Translations under genes and position numbers: made by a program
The notes under the pieces: model-generated
What the model was told of the DNA's origin: nothing
The model's database searches: none
Seen by the model: the letters and a program-made list of their open reading frames with translations, nothing else
NCBI GenBank assembly: GCA_016946835.1
Contig: JACVTC010000081.1
Span: 407,501 to 467,500 of the forward strand
Direction: 5' to 3'
DNA length: 60,000 bases
Origin: Neocallimastix lanati (nom. inval.)
Taxonomy: Eukaryota; Neocallimastigomycota; Neocallimastigomycetes; Neocallimastigales; Neocallimastigaceae
Shown here: piece after piece, positions 1 through 9,449 of the stretch
How the letters are laid out: every line of letters starts with the position of its first letter
How positions within the stretch are numbered: position 1 is the first letter of the stretch

Positions 1-961
1 TTCACAATAATTTTTATTTATTTATTATATTTTTATTTTAATTTTTATTTTATTTTTATTATTATTTTTATTTATTTATTTTATTTTAATTTTATTTTTA
101 TTATTATTTTTATTTATTTATTTTATTTTTATTTTATTTTTATTATTATTTTTATTTATTTTTATTTATTTTTTTTTTTTATTTATTTATTTTTATTATT
201 TCTATTTTTATTTTCTTTTTTTTTTCTCTCCCCTAAAAAGGGGTTCCAAGGTAGTCAATTTATATCTTTTTGAAGATATAAAAGTAGCAAAGCCTCTGGA
301 AGTAGTTGAAGAGATGGAAAAACAATAGATTTTTAAATCTTATTGATTATTTCCTTATTGTAATAAATAGAAATTTTATTATTTCCTAATATTCAAATTA
401 ACCAAAATAAATCTATAATATAAAAGATGCATTATAGATAAGAATTAAACAAAAAAAAGAGAAGCAGTATTACAATAAAATTGAATACTTTAACTTAATT
501 TTGATACTAATTTAATATGTAATCTTATATATTAATTTGAATGACATAATAGAAAATAAAATACATTTATTAATATATGAAAAATCTTTTACAATTTTAA
601 ATACAGAAAATTTTATTTTATTTATTTCTTTCATTTCAATTATTTCTTAATTCGAAAGACAGAAATATTGATAAAGTTATTTAAGTTGTTTATATACAGG
701 AATTATTCCTTATTTAGAAAAATAATACTAAAAGTAATTAGTACTATGTTATTGCTAAACTCTCATAAATTTAATTTACCTTTATAAGGAATGAACATAA
801 ATTTAAATTAAATTTTATGTATAAACTTAAATTTTCAGATCAAATAATATAGTAAAATTATTAATGTAAAGAATACATAAATTTATTAATATTTTAAAGA
901 TCACCTTGACTATATTAAAAGGTTTTTAATAAGAATCAATTTATTACTTCATTCTTTATCA
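1..961 (-). repeat. LTR2a, truncated by the window edge
   Basis: This is the reverse complement of the sequence at 33232-34247 plus the short pieces 20202-20217 and 26855-26893, which together are a second copy (LTR2b). It ends in plus orientation with ATTCTTTATCA at 961, immediately before AAAA and the next LTR. It holds a T-rich ATTTT microsatellite (1-230). A TATA-like motif sits near 262-272 on the minus strand. Its far end, expected to begin TGTTATGG as in the other copy, lies outside the window, so whether an internal region follows is unknown. Confidence 0.8.
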
Positions 962-965
962 AAAA

Positions 966-1806
966 TGTTATGGTTCGGGTTTTATTAGAATTTTTATTTA
1001 ATTATTTATTTTTAATATTTTTCTGTCTACATTTTAATTATTGAAAAACTTCACTTATTTATACTTTTTGAAAAAAAATAAATATGTAAAGCCTTTCTAC
1101 ATTTTATTATCATATTTAAAAAAAAAATATTTACTATTACTAATTACTTAAAATTTTATATTAATTTAAATTAACTAATTCATAAGTATTTTTATTTTAA
1201 TAAATTTTGTTTACATAATTTTATATTATTTTTCATATACTAAAACTAAATTATTTAATATATACGAAAAGTAACAAACAAAATTTAAAAAGATTTTACA
1301 GAAAAATAAAGTTATTTTAATCAAGGATGTTAATATAATATTCTTATATTTTATATAAAATAAATTTAAAAACTATAATATATTTAATATTTATTATTAA
1401 TTAATTAAGATTTGATTTTTATTTGTGGGGAATAAAAATATAAAATAATCAATTTAAAAATAAAATAAAATACTAAAAAGAATACAAGTTTAATATTGAT
1501 ACAATATAATAATAATATAATAATATATTTGAAAATAAAAATAAAATATTAATATTGATAATAAACACTTTAATAAAATAATAAAATTTAAGGTTAAATT
1601 ATAGATATTGATATTAATAATAAAAATATAAAATTATTGATAATATTTTAGAAACTTTTAATAAAAATATAAAAAAAAATATATATTTAGAAAATATTTT
1701 AGTATAGAAAATATAGTAAAGTAATATTAAGTAAAGAATAATATAATGGATTCTAAAGTAAGTTGAAATTCTAATTAATAATCCATTATATGTTCGTTCT
1801 TTACCA
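966..1806 (-). repeat. Solo LTR1a
   Basis: A nearly identical copy lies at 15657-16499. Plus-strand ends are TGTTATGGTTCGGG and TTCTTTACCA, giving TG...CA. It is flanked by AAAA at 962-965 and 1807-1810, a 4-bp target duplication. A TATA box (TATAAATAAG) reads on the minus strand near 1050-1060. No coding region is attached. Its termini resemble those of LTR2 and of element B, so it probably belongs to the same tRNA-targeting lineage. Confidence 0.85.
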
Positions 1807-1810
1807 AAAA

Positions 1811-2372
1811 TGATAAATAATGAAATTTATAAATATAAATTTCATATTATATTAAAAAAAATATATATATATATATAATTAATATCACGGTACAAATTTT
1901 ATAAAGTTTAATAATAAACAATTAATAAATTAATAAAAATAAAAATATATTAAATAATATTTTAATAATAAAAAAATAAAATAAACAATAAACAGAAATA
2001 ATAATTTTTAAAATATTATTAATTGTAAATACTTATAACAAGTAAACAAATTTTAAAATGTATAATTTACTAAATTAATATAAATAGTTCTTAATTTTAT
2101 TTATTTTAATAATCAGGTTTTTATATAGTTTTTACTCATTTTAATCAAAAACTAAATATTAATAATAATATTAAATAATTAAAATAATAATTTAAATAAT
2201 AAAATTAAAAGATGTATATAAAATAATTTATAAAATAAATAAAATATATATTAATAAAACATATTTTTAAAATCTTAATCACAAAAACAACTTTTTCTAA
2301 ATTTAATTATTGATATTGGTTATGTCACTTTCTGAGCCTATTCAGAATTAAGATATAAACCATAAAATATCA
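1811..2372. repeat. Putative solo LTR5
   Basis: A very AT-rich block beginning TGATAAATAATG and ending AAAATATCA. It is bracketed exactly by AAAA (1807-1810 and 2373-2376), like its neighbours. No second copy exists in the window, so the call rests on the TG...CA termini and the flanking tetranucleotides only. No ORF is visible. Confidence 0.45.
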
Positions 2373-2376
2373 AAAA

Positions 2377-2780
2377 TGATCCATTACATCGAACTCCTAA
2401 TTTATTTAAGGTAAATATTCTAATATTCCAAATAATACACAATAATTTATTATTATTAAAATATTTAATTTCTTTCTCAATTATTATTTTATTTAATTAT
2501 CTCTTTATTTATTATAAAATTTTAAATCTTAATTTCTCTTGATCTCAATTTCCCCAAATTGAGATCTCACTAAATCTCGAAATTATTTTTTTTATTTTTT
2601 TATTTTTAGTTAAACTATTTAACCTCTATTTTTAAATTAAATTATTTCTAATTTCTATATATTTTAAAAATTTAATACATTAAATTTTTGTACAACTTTA
2701 CACTATATTTATAATTATTAATATTTATTTTCCACTCTAAGGCTATATTAATTTTATGGATTTCAATCGGTCTTGTACCA
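2377..2780 (-). repeat. Element A 3' LTR
   Basis: Pairs with 8231-8635. Plus-strand ends are TGATCCATTACATCG and CTTGTACCA. The third base differs from the 5' copy (TGATCC against TGGTCC), one of the few LTR differences. The polypurine tract of A lies next to it at 2781-2790. Confidence 0.9.
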
Positions 2781-2798
2781 AGATCCCCCGTCGCCAGA

Positions 2799-5700
2799 TC
2801 AGACTTCGTCCCTTGAAGTCTCCATGGTAAAGAATGGAATGACATTTTTCTTATGTACATTCCTATCCATAACTTCACCAGTCTGAGGATCGCATAAGGT
2901 TACGGTATTGAATTCCGATTTAACTACCTTTAAAGGTCCTAAGAAGTAAGGATCTAGTTTTCGTCTATTTAAGTAACGTACTAGAACTAAGTCTCCACTT
3001 TTATAGGTATTTTGCATTCTTTTTATTTGCTTACGCCTATCTCTCCACAACAGATTGGCGTTCTCAATATTATCTATCGCTTCATTTATCCACTTCCTAT
3101 GAATAAGGAATTTTCTTAGAATATATTCTTCTCGAGTCTCATTCGGTTCTTGCCTGTCGAGATTAACCAGTAGTTCGAAGGGTTGTTTATCCCTTCTTCC
3201 ATACGGAAGTTCGAAACTTGAAAATCCGGTCTTCTCGTTCTTGGTTGTTCTTAGAGCCCACAATGCAGAGGGTAATACTTCATCCCAATCTCTACATTGC
3301 TCACTTAACAAACGTAGGTATTTTCCGATTTGTTTATTTCGATTTTCTACTTTACCATTGGTTTCTGGATGGTAGGGAGTAGAAGGTTTTAAATACACAT
3401 TATAAATATCAAGGAATCCTTTGGTTTGATTCGAAATAAACTGGGGACCGTTATCAGAAATAAGTATTTCTGGAATACCGTGTCTACTGAATACTTCAAT
3501 CAAGAATTCAATGACATCTGAGGATTCTATTTTATTTACGGCTTTGGCCTCAACCCATTCCGTAAAATAATCGACTAATACGATTATGTATTGGTTATTA
3601 CCCTTTGTAACGTACAACGGACCGACTATATCTAATCCAACTCTAACAAAGGGGGCTTCAGCTGGAGTAGGAATAGTTTCTTCTTTAGGATAAGGTCTGT
3701 TTCTAAATGCTTGACATTTTGGACATGTTTTTATTGTTAACTTCACATCTTTTAACATGTTTGTCCAATAGTAATCCCTTTTTAATCTATTATAGGTCTT
3801 GAAGATACCTTCATGACCGAGATTATGAGCATTTAAGAGTAATTTTAATTTTTGTTCTTTATTTGTAATAATCTTTCGAAGATTATTATCTTCTTTATAG
3901 AATTCTTCACCATCAACTTTAATTATTTTATTATCAATAAAATTATCCATTAAAGATGTAGCAGACAAATTAGTAGCGTTCACTTGAATAACAGGATTCC
4001 GGGATAATGCGTCGGCAAGAACATTCTTTCTACCATTTTCATAATGCACTACGACTTTAAGCATACTAAAGGTTAAAATCCAATTTGTGAGTTGTCTATC
4101 ATTGTCTACGGGTGATTTGGATTTAAACAAACTTACGAGGGGTTTATGATCAGTGATCAAGATAGTTTCAAAATCATTTCCTGTAATAAAAGCCTTGAAT
4201 TTCATTACGCAATAATAAGCAGTAGCACCTTCTAGCTTAGTTATTGGATAATTCTTTTCTTCTTTCTTTAAAGATCTACTTTCGTAATAAATAGGAAATT
4301 CTATTTTATCATATTTTTGTAATAGAACTCCTCCAAAACCATTATAAGAAGCATCAGTTCTTATAATGAATTGTTTGGAAAAATCAGGATACTTTAATAT
4401 CGGGTAATTGATCAAACGTTCTTTTAAATTATCAAAACTTTCTTGACATTCGATTGACCAAAGAAAGGGTACATCTTTCTTGAGCAAATTATATAAACAA
4501 TGGGCAATCTTGGATAAATTTGGTATAAACTTACGGTAGTAGCCTACAATACCAAGAAAAGATCTTAATTTACTCACATCGGTTGGAGGATCCCAATTTT
4601 TAATTGCCTCCACCTTCGTCATCACAGGTTTAATACCATTAAGTGTAAGCATGTGGCCGAGGACTTCAACTTCTTTCATGAAGAAATTGCACTTCTCTAT
4701 ATTAATTTTAAGTCCGTTTTCCTTGATTATTAGAAAAACTTTTTCCAAGTCCAAGAAATGTTGTTCTAAACTAGGGGAAAATATCACAAGATCATCAATA
4801 TAAACAAACATACATTTTCCAATTAAGGGAAAGAATATCCTATTCATTTCCCGTTGAAAGGTGGCCGGCGCATTGGTCAAACCAAACGGCATTACAACAA
4901 AGTTATAGTTTCCAAACATTGTTGTAAAACTTGTCTTCTCGATATCATTTTTGTCCATTGGAATTTGGTGGTATCCAGAAAATAAATCAATAGTACTAAT
5001 GGCTTTAACTTCACCACCAATCGAAAAGAGAATTTCTTCTATAAAGGGGATGGAATACGAATCTTTTATTGTTAATTCATTAAGTTTCCTGTAGTCAACG
5101 CATAATCTCCATTTACCATTCTTCTTCTGGATTAGCACGATAGGAGATGACCACGTAGAGTGTGAGGGTACTATTAATTTCTTATTAATTAATTTAGTTA
5201 TTTCTTCCTTTAAAATGTCGGCTTTAGCTTTTGATAGACGATAAGAACGTTGTTTAACTGGTAGACTTCCTTCTTTTAGTATTATAGAATGAGGAAGTAA
5301 TTTAGTTTCATTCAAATCATCGGTACTGATGGCAATAATTTCGTCAAATTTATTTAATAAATCTCTTATACTTTTTACAAGATCTTCATTATTGGAACCA
5401 ATTCTGGTAGACAGAATTCCATTGAGTTTATGGGATCTATCGTTCTTTTTATTTTCATTCTCATTATAGTTAAATAGGACAACTTCGTCAAGTATGACTT
5501 CGTCAGTACCTACATTATATGGAATAAAGATTCCATTCTCCTCGTCCTTTCGAGAGGATTTATCCATCGACAAAATTAAGTTACAAAGTGCACCATCTGG
5601 CACATCACCATCAGATAAATCATCTTCAGTCTTGGTTTCGTCACTTCGATCTAGTTTTTCCAGGTTTTCGATGACTTCCCAAAGATCAAATTTATTGGCG

Positions 5701-6842
5701 ATATCATTAATTTTCTTTGTATCTAAATTAGAATTTATCTTACATAATTCTAATGTAATGGGATTAATAAATAAATAATTTTCGATAATAGTCTCGTAAC
5801 ATATGATAATGTCGAATAAAAGGTTGTCTCTTTCCACAAGTCTGAAATTAGCATTAAATGTATGGGATCCAATAGTTAAAGGTAAATTGTATATAAGACC
5901 AGGTTTAGAATCGGAATCAGACAGAACTTGAACAATAGAACACGTAGCAATTCCAACTGGTTGCGGTTTATTCGGTAGTTTATCAAAATAGCTCTTTGAA
6001 ATTAAATTGATACCGGCACCATAATCTAGATATACTTTAGAGGGAATATCAAACATTTTGCATCTTGAGATAGCAATTTTTCCTTTATGAACTAAATTAA
6101 CGATAGGATTATCCTTATCTAACTTTAAATTCTTGACAAGATCGGCTCTAACCTTCGGACTGACATCAAGCAATTGAGCATATGAGATGTTTGCCGGAGT
6201 AGAGTTCAAGTCTTTCACTATACTATAACTTGGTTCGTTGCTAATCAACTTGATATGCTTTGGAATACTTCTCTTCTTGATTTTCTTGTTATCTTGTATA
6301 TCTTCCTCCATGATTAATTCTTCTATCTCTTCCCTATTATCATTCATTGGAGAGGGGTCTTTCGGATTTTTATCTGTATTCTTCGGCTTTTTCTTCACAT
6401 TCTTCTTATCTTCCTTCTTTTCATTCTTCTTTTCCACTTCCATGTTCTCCTTAATGCTATTTATTTCTTTCAATCTTTCCTCTTTGTTAGTTTTCTTAAC
6501 TGTTTCGATCCTTGGTTGGGCTATTATGGATGGATGGATTATTTCCAAGGGTTCGATGGATGGATGAATTACTTCGATGGGTTCATTAGTTGGGCGGATT
6601 ACCTCTAAGGGTTCAACATCCATAGCCTTTTCCTTGCCCTTGTCTAACCTTTTCATAGCGGGAGTATTAGAAATAGGTTGAGGATCATCTTTCAATGATC
6701 TCCTTCCTCCAGAGCCTGGTTCATAGACCTTCATCTTCTGTTGTTCAATAACAGTCTTTTTCCTCTCGGCTCCAAACATCTTGATTTTTCCGTCGCTGAT
6801 GTTAGTTTGATTTACGAGAGCTAACGGACTCTCCTTTAGAAG
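2799..6842 (-). CDS. pol: Element A pol (protease, RT, RNase H, integrase)
   Basis: The first ATG is at 6779 (1326 codons), but the frame is open upstream to the frameshift site at 6842-6848, so pol is probably made as a Gag-Pol fusion. Counting from the ATG: a charged Lys/Glu-rich N-terminus to about 180; a protease-like site LDYGAG near 250, where DTG/DSG is usual; RT with YIDD near 661; RNase H with RTDASYNG near 800; integrase with the HHCC zinc module near 990-1035, then Asp in GLDIVGP, Asp in SDNGPQF and Glu in NGKVENRN; and a C-terminal GPF/Y-like module with YFLGPLKVV. There is no chromodomain. The frame has no internal stop. The nearest relatives in the window are B and E. Confidence 0.93.
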   Translation of the reverse strand, partial: LLKESPLALVNQTNISDGKIKMFGAERKKTVIEQQKMKVYEPGSGGRRSLKDDPQPISNTPAMKRLDKGKEKAMDVEPLEVIRPTNEPIEVIHPSIEPLEIIHPSIIAQPRIETVKKTNKEERLKEINSIKENMEVEKKNEKKEDKKNVKKKPKNTDKNPKDPSPMNDNREEIEELIMEEDIQDNKKIKKRSIPKHIKLISNEPSYSIVKDLNSTPANISYAQLLDVSPKVRADLVKNLKLDKDNPIVNLVHKGKIAISRCKMFDIPSKVYLDYGAGINLISKSYFDKLPNKPQPVGIATCSIVQVLSDSDSKPGLIYNLPLTIGSHTFNANFRLVERDNLLFDIIICYETIIENYLFINPITLELCKINSNLDTKKINDIANKFDLWEVIENLEKLDRSDETKTEDDLSDGDVPDGALCNLILSMDKSSRKDEENGIFIPYNVGTDEVILDEVVLFNYNENENKKNDRSHKLNGILSTRIGSNNEDLVKSIRDLLNKFDEIIAISTDDLNETKLLPHSIILKEGSLPVKQRSYRLSKAKADILKEEITKLINKKLIVPSHSTWSSPIVLIQKKNGKWRLCVDYRKLNELTIKDSYSIPFIEEILFSIGGEVKAISTIDLFSGYHQIPMDKNDIEKTSFTTMFGNYNFVVMPFGLTNAPATFQREMNRIFFPLIGKCMFVYIDDLVIFSPSLEQHFLDLEKVFLIIKENGLKINIEKCNFFMKEVEVLGHMLTLNGIKPVMTKVEAIKNWDPPTDVSKLRSFLGIVGYYRKFIPNLSKIAHCLYNLLKKDVPFLWSIECQESFDNLKERLINYPILKYPDFSKQFIIRTDASYNGFGGVLLQKYDKIEFPIYYESRSLKKEEKNYPITKLEGATAYYCVMKFKAFITGNDFETILITDHKPLVSLFKSKSPVDNDRQLTNWILTFSMLKVVVHYENGRKNVLADALSRNPVIQVNATNLSATSLMDNFIDNKIIKVDGEEFYKEDNNLRKIITNKEQKLKLLLNAHNLGHEGIFKTYNRLKRDYYWTNMLKDVKLTIKTCPKCQAFRNRPYPKEETIPTPAEAPFVRVGLDIVGPLYVTKGNNQYIIVLVDYFTEWVEAKAVNKIESSDVIEFLIEVFSRHGIPEILISDNGPQFISNQTKGFLDIYNVYLKPSTPYHPETNGKVENRNKQIGKYLRLLSEQCRDWDEVLPSALWALRTTKNEKTGFSSFELPYGRRDKQPFELLVNLDRQEPNETREEYILRKFLIHRKWINEAIDNIENANLLWRDRRKQIKRMQNTYKSGDLVLVRYLNRRKLDPYFLGPLKVVKSEFNTVTLCDPQTGEVMDRNVHKKNVIPFFTMETSRDEV

Positions 6843-6848
6843 TTTTTT
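6801..6848 (-). promoter_or_regulatory. Element A gag-pol -1 frameshift site with pseudoknot
   Basis: Slippery heptamer A_AAA_AAC (6848 down to 6842) is in phase with gag codons and lies two codons before the gag stop. After an 8-nt spacer, stem 1 is GAGAG (6833-6829) with CTCTC (6820-6816). Stem 2 is GTTAG (6825-6821), in the stem-1 loop, with CTAAC (6805-6801) downstream. Loop 1 is 3 nt and loop 3 is 10 nt, A-rich. This is a textbook H-type pseudoknot, and the -1 frame enters pol without a stop. Confidence 0.85.
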
Positions 6849-7696
6849 GGTTTATCTTCCTTTAAAACTTCTTTCTTCTGTTTATTTACTCTTTGAGTTA
6901 GAAGTTTAAGTAAACTTTCGTCGTCGTAAGGACAATTATAGCCTTTATGTCCTTCTTCTCCACATCGGTAGCATTTACTGTTGGCCGTATGATATAAAAC
7001 TGGAACATTAGGAGTGCTTGATTTTCTCCTATTGTTCGAGGAATAGTTTTGGAATAACCTTGGTGTGTCCGCTTCTTCTTTCTGATAATGTTTACCTGAA
7101 GTTACTTCGGCTGGCCTGTACGGTTTTATAAACGGAGGTAAGAGTGGAGATTCAATATGGTTACGTACTTGATTTCCCCGTTCTCTGTCGAAATCTAGTA
7201 GTTTTTGGATCTTTTCAGCTGACTTGCATGCTTCTTCTATCGTTTTTACTCCATCATAAACGACAGCATGGCAAGCTTCCGGTCTCGGCCCAATAGCGTG
7301 TAAGTAGTCAGCGATCCTTATCCCGTCCTTTAAGTCGTCGCTGACCCTACCATAGAGGTCTAAATAATCCTTGTTGAATTCTGGAATACTCTGATTATCT
7401 TGTATAACCAGATCTTTGATCTTGTCATAAATTTCCATTTTTGTTAATTGGGTGGCTTCTAATAAGGTAGTCTTAATCTGCTCTAATTTCGGAAAGGTAG
7501 AACTCTCTTCCTTCAGCTTAGCGATGGTTTTCCTGGCTTCTCCTTCAGATACCAGATAGGCTAGACGGTAGCGTGTCTCATCCTCTGTTATCTTCCCCAA
7601 TTCCATAAGGTTACAGAAGTCTTCGTACCACCTCTCTACAGATTTCCTATCTACATCCTTAAGACGAGGTAGCACATTAATTATTCCATAATCCAT
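6836..7696 (-). CDS. gag: Element A gag
   Basis: A 286-residue Gag with a retrotransposon-gag capsid region (about 20-190) and one CCHC zinc knuckle near the C-terminus (about 244-257, C-x2-C-x4-H-x4-C, CYRCGEEGHKGYNC). It should form the particle shell and bind element RNA. The ATG at 7694-7696 is the first in frame after the T-rich leader. The stop TAA (6836-6838) follows two codons after the slippery heptamer, so most ribosomes should make Gag alone. No internal damage is seen. Confidence 0.9.
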   Translation of the reverse strand: MDYGIINVLPRLKDVDRKSVERWYEDFCNLMELGKITEDETRYRLAYLVSEGEARKTIAKLKEESSTFPKLEQIKTTLLEATQLTKMEIYDKIKDLVIQDNQSIPEFNKDYLDLYGRVSDDLKDGIRIADYLHAIGPRPEACHAVVYDGVKTIEEACKSAEKIQKLLDFDRERGNQVRNHIESPLLPPFIKPYRPAEVTSGKHYQKEEADTPRLFQNYSSNNRRKSSTPNVPVLYHTANSKCYRCGEEGHKGYNCPYDDESLLKLLTQRVNKQKKEVLKEDKPKNF

Positions 7697-7742
7697 TTTG
7701 TTTATTTTTATTTATTATATTATTATTTTTTATTTAGTTATA

Positions 7743-7775
<33 letters not shown>

Positions 7776-8230
7776 GGTTTGTTTACTTTTGTTTTGTTTA
7801 TTTATTTTTTTTTTTTTTGGTTTGTTTACTTTTGTTTTGTTTATTTATTTTTTTTTTTTTGGTTTGTTTACTTTTGTTTTGTTTATTTATTTATTTTTTT
7901 TTGTTTGTTTTTATTTATTTATTTTTTTTGTTTATTTTTAATATTATATAATTACTCTTATAATTATTATTATTATTATTATTGTTGCTGTTATTATTAT
8001 TATTTATTTTTTTTTTTATTTTATTTTATTTTTTTTTGTTTTTTTTTTGTTTTTTTTTTTTTTTGTTTTTTTTTTTTTTTTGTTTATTTGTTTACAATTT
8101 AATTTAATTATTTTTTTTTATATGATTTCAAACTTATTTATTTATTTTAGTTATAATTATTAAAGTATTAAATGTTTTCATTAGTAATATTTACTTCGAT
8201 GTATGGTCCTGCATAGCTTGCCAACTTTCT
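7697..8230 (-). other. Element A leader with T-rich tandem repeats and PBS
   Basis: The noncoding leader holds three copies of a roughly 42-bp unit (starting 7776, 7819 and 7861; core GGTTTGTTTACTTTTG on the plus strand) and other T/G-rich low-complexity DNA to about 8100. A TGG-starting candidate primer binding site on the minus strand (TGGCAAGCTATGC) lies at about 8206-8223, 7 nt inside the LTR. The priming tRNA was not identified. The apparent plus-strand ORF here is poly-T translation. Confidence 0.7.
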
Positions 8231-8635
8231 TGGTCCATTACATCGAACTCCTAATTTATTTAAGGTAAATATTCTAATATTCCAAATAATACACAATAAT
8301 TTATTATTATTAAAATATTTAATTTCTTTCTCAATTATTATTTTATTTAATTATCTCTTTATTTATTATAAAATTTTAAATCTTAATTTCTCTTGATCTC
8401 AATTTCCCCAAATTGAGATCTCACTAAATCTCGAAATTATTTTTTTTATTTTTTTATTTTTAGTTAAACTATTTAACCTCTATTTTTAAATTAAATTATT
8501 TCTAATTTCTATATATTTTAAAAAATTTAATACATTAAATTTTTGTACAACTTTACACTATATTTATAATTATTAATATTTATTTTCCACTCTAAGGCTA
8601 TATTAATTTTATGGATTTCAATCGGTCTTGTACCA
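8231..8635 (-). repeat. Element A 5' LTR
   Basis: Copy of 2377-2780 with a few differences (a base near the end and the length of an A-run). Plus-strand ends are TGGTCCATTAC and CTTGTACCA. It is followed by AAAA and the first base of element B's LTR. Confidence 0.9.
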
Positions 8636-8639
8636 AAAA

Positions 8640-9427
8640 TGGTATGGTTCATATAATTTTAGGAATATAATAATAATTAACACAAATAATAAAATTACAA
8701 TAAAAAAAATAATTTGTTTTAAAATCAATATTTGTTTATTTAAATTTATAAAAGAAAAATAATAATATAATTATTTATTTAATAAAAAGAAAGTTATTGA
8801 TTATATTTTATTTCACTAAAATTACATGTATTTATATTTTTTTATCAAATTAAAATTTGTAAAGCCTAACTATTTTTTTAATAAACTAATTACTAATTAT
8901 TTTTATAAATAAAACATTTAAATTGAAATTGAATTATTATTTTAGTTAATAATATTATTGTTATAAATAGTAGTTATATATTATTGAATTATTAATTATT
9001 TAATAATAGTTTAATACTAATATATATAAAATAAAAATAAAGAGATTACACAGAATATTTTATTGTGGTTTAGTTAAATTTAGTAATTAAAAATAAATTT
9101 AAATTGATAACGAAAATTTTAATAACTAATTAAATAGATTTGATTATTTTCAATATAACATAATACAAAAGAAATATAATATTAATATATTAAGTGGGCA
9201 AGGACAATATTCTTGGCTAAAGATTTTTAATACATTATAATGGAATCGGATCGATAATTCAAAAAGGAATTATAAGTTAATTAGTGATTTATTAACTTTA
9301 GATTTCTATTTAGTAATATTTGAAGAATATTGGAAAGTTCCAATTATATAGAATAGAATAATCTATAAGGTTAGAATAATTTATATTATTCTAGCACAAT
9401 TAGTATTATTTGTTCATTCTGTATTAA
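8640..9427 (-). repeat. Element B 3' LTR
   Basis: Pairs with 14867-15655. It begins TGGTATGGTTCATA (plus strand) and ends GTATTAA. The outer end resembles LTR1 and LTR2 (TGTTATGGTTCG). The inner end is not TG in the element's own orientation, which makes the boundary uncertain by 1-3 bases. Confidence 0.85.
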
Positions 9428-9449
9428 GATGCCCCCGCTAAGACTCAAG

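Larger units (their letters stand above)
2377..8635 (-). mobile_element. Ty3/gypsy retrotransposon A, complete, no chromodomain
   Basis: Complete element on the minus strand: LTRs at 2377-2780 (3') and 8231-8635 (5'), PBS near 8206-8223, gag, a -1 frameshift signal, pol, and a polypurine tract (CGGGGGATCT) abutting the 3' LTR. Target duplication AAAA at 2373-2376 and 8636-8639. Both reading frames are open and the LTRs differ at only a few positions, so it may still be competent. It ends directly against element B, with only AAAA between them. The order RT, RNase H, integrase places it in Ty3/gypsy. Confidence 0.9.

Noticed and set aside
7698-8102. 134-codon plus-strand ORF of Phe/Tyr/Leu
   Set aside because: It is translation of T-rich tandem repeats in the element A leader, antisense to the element.
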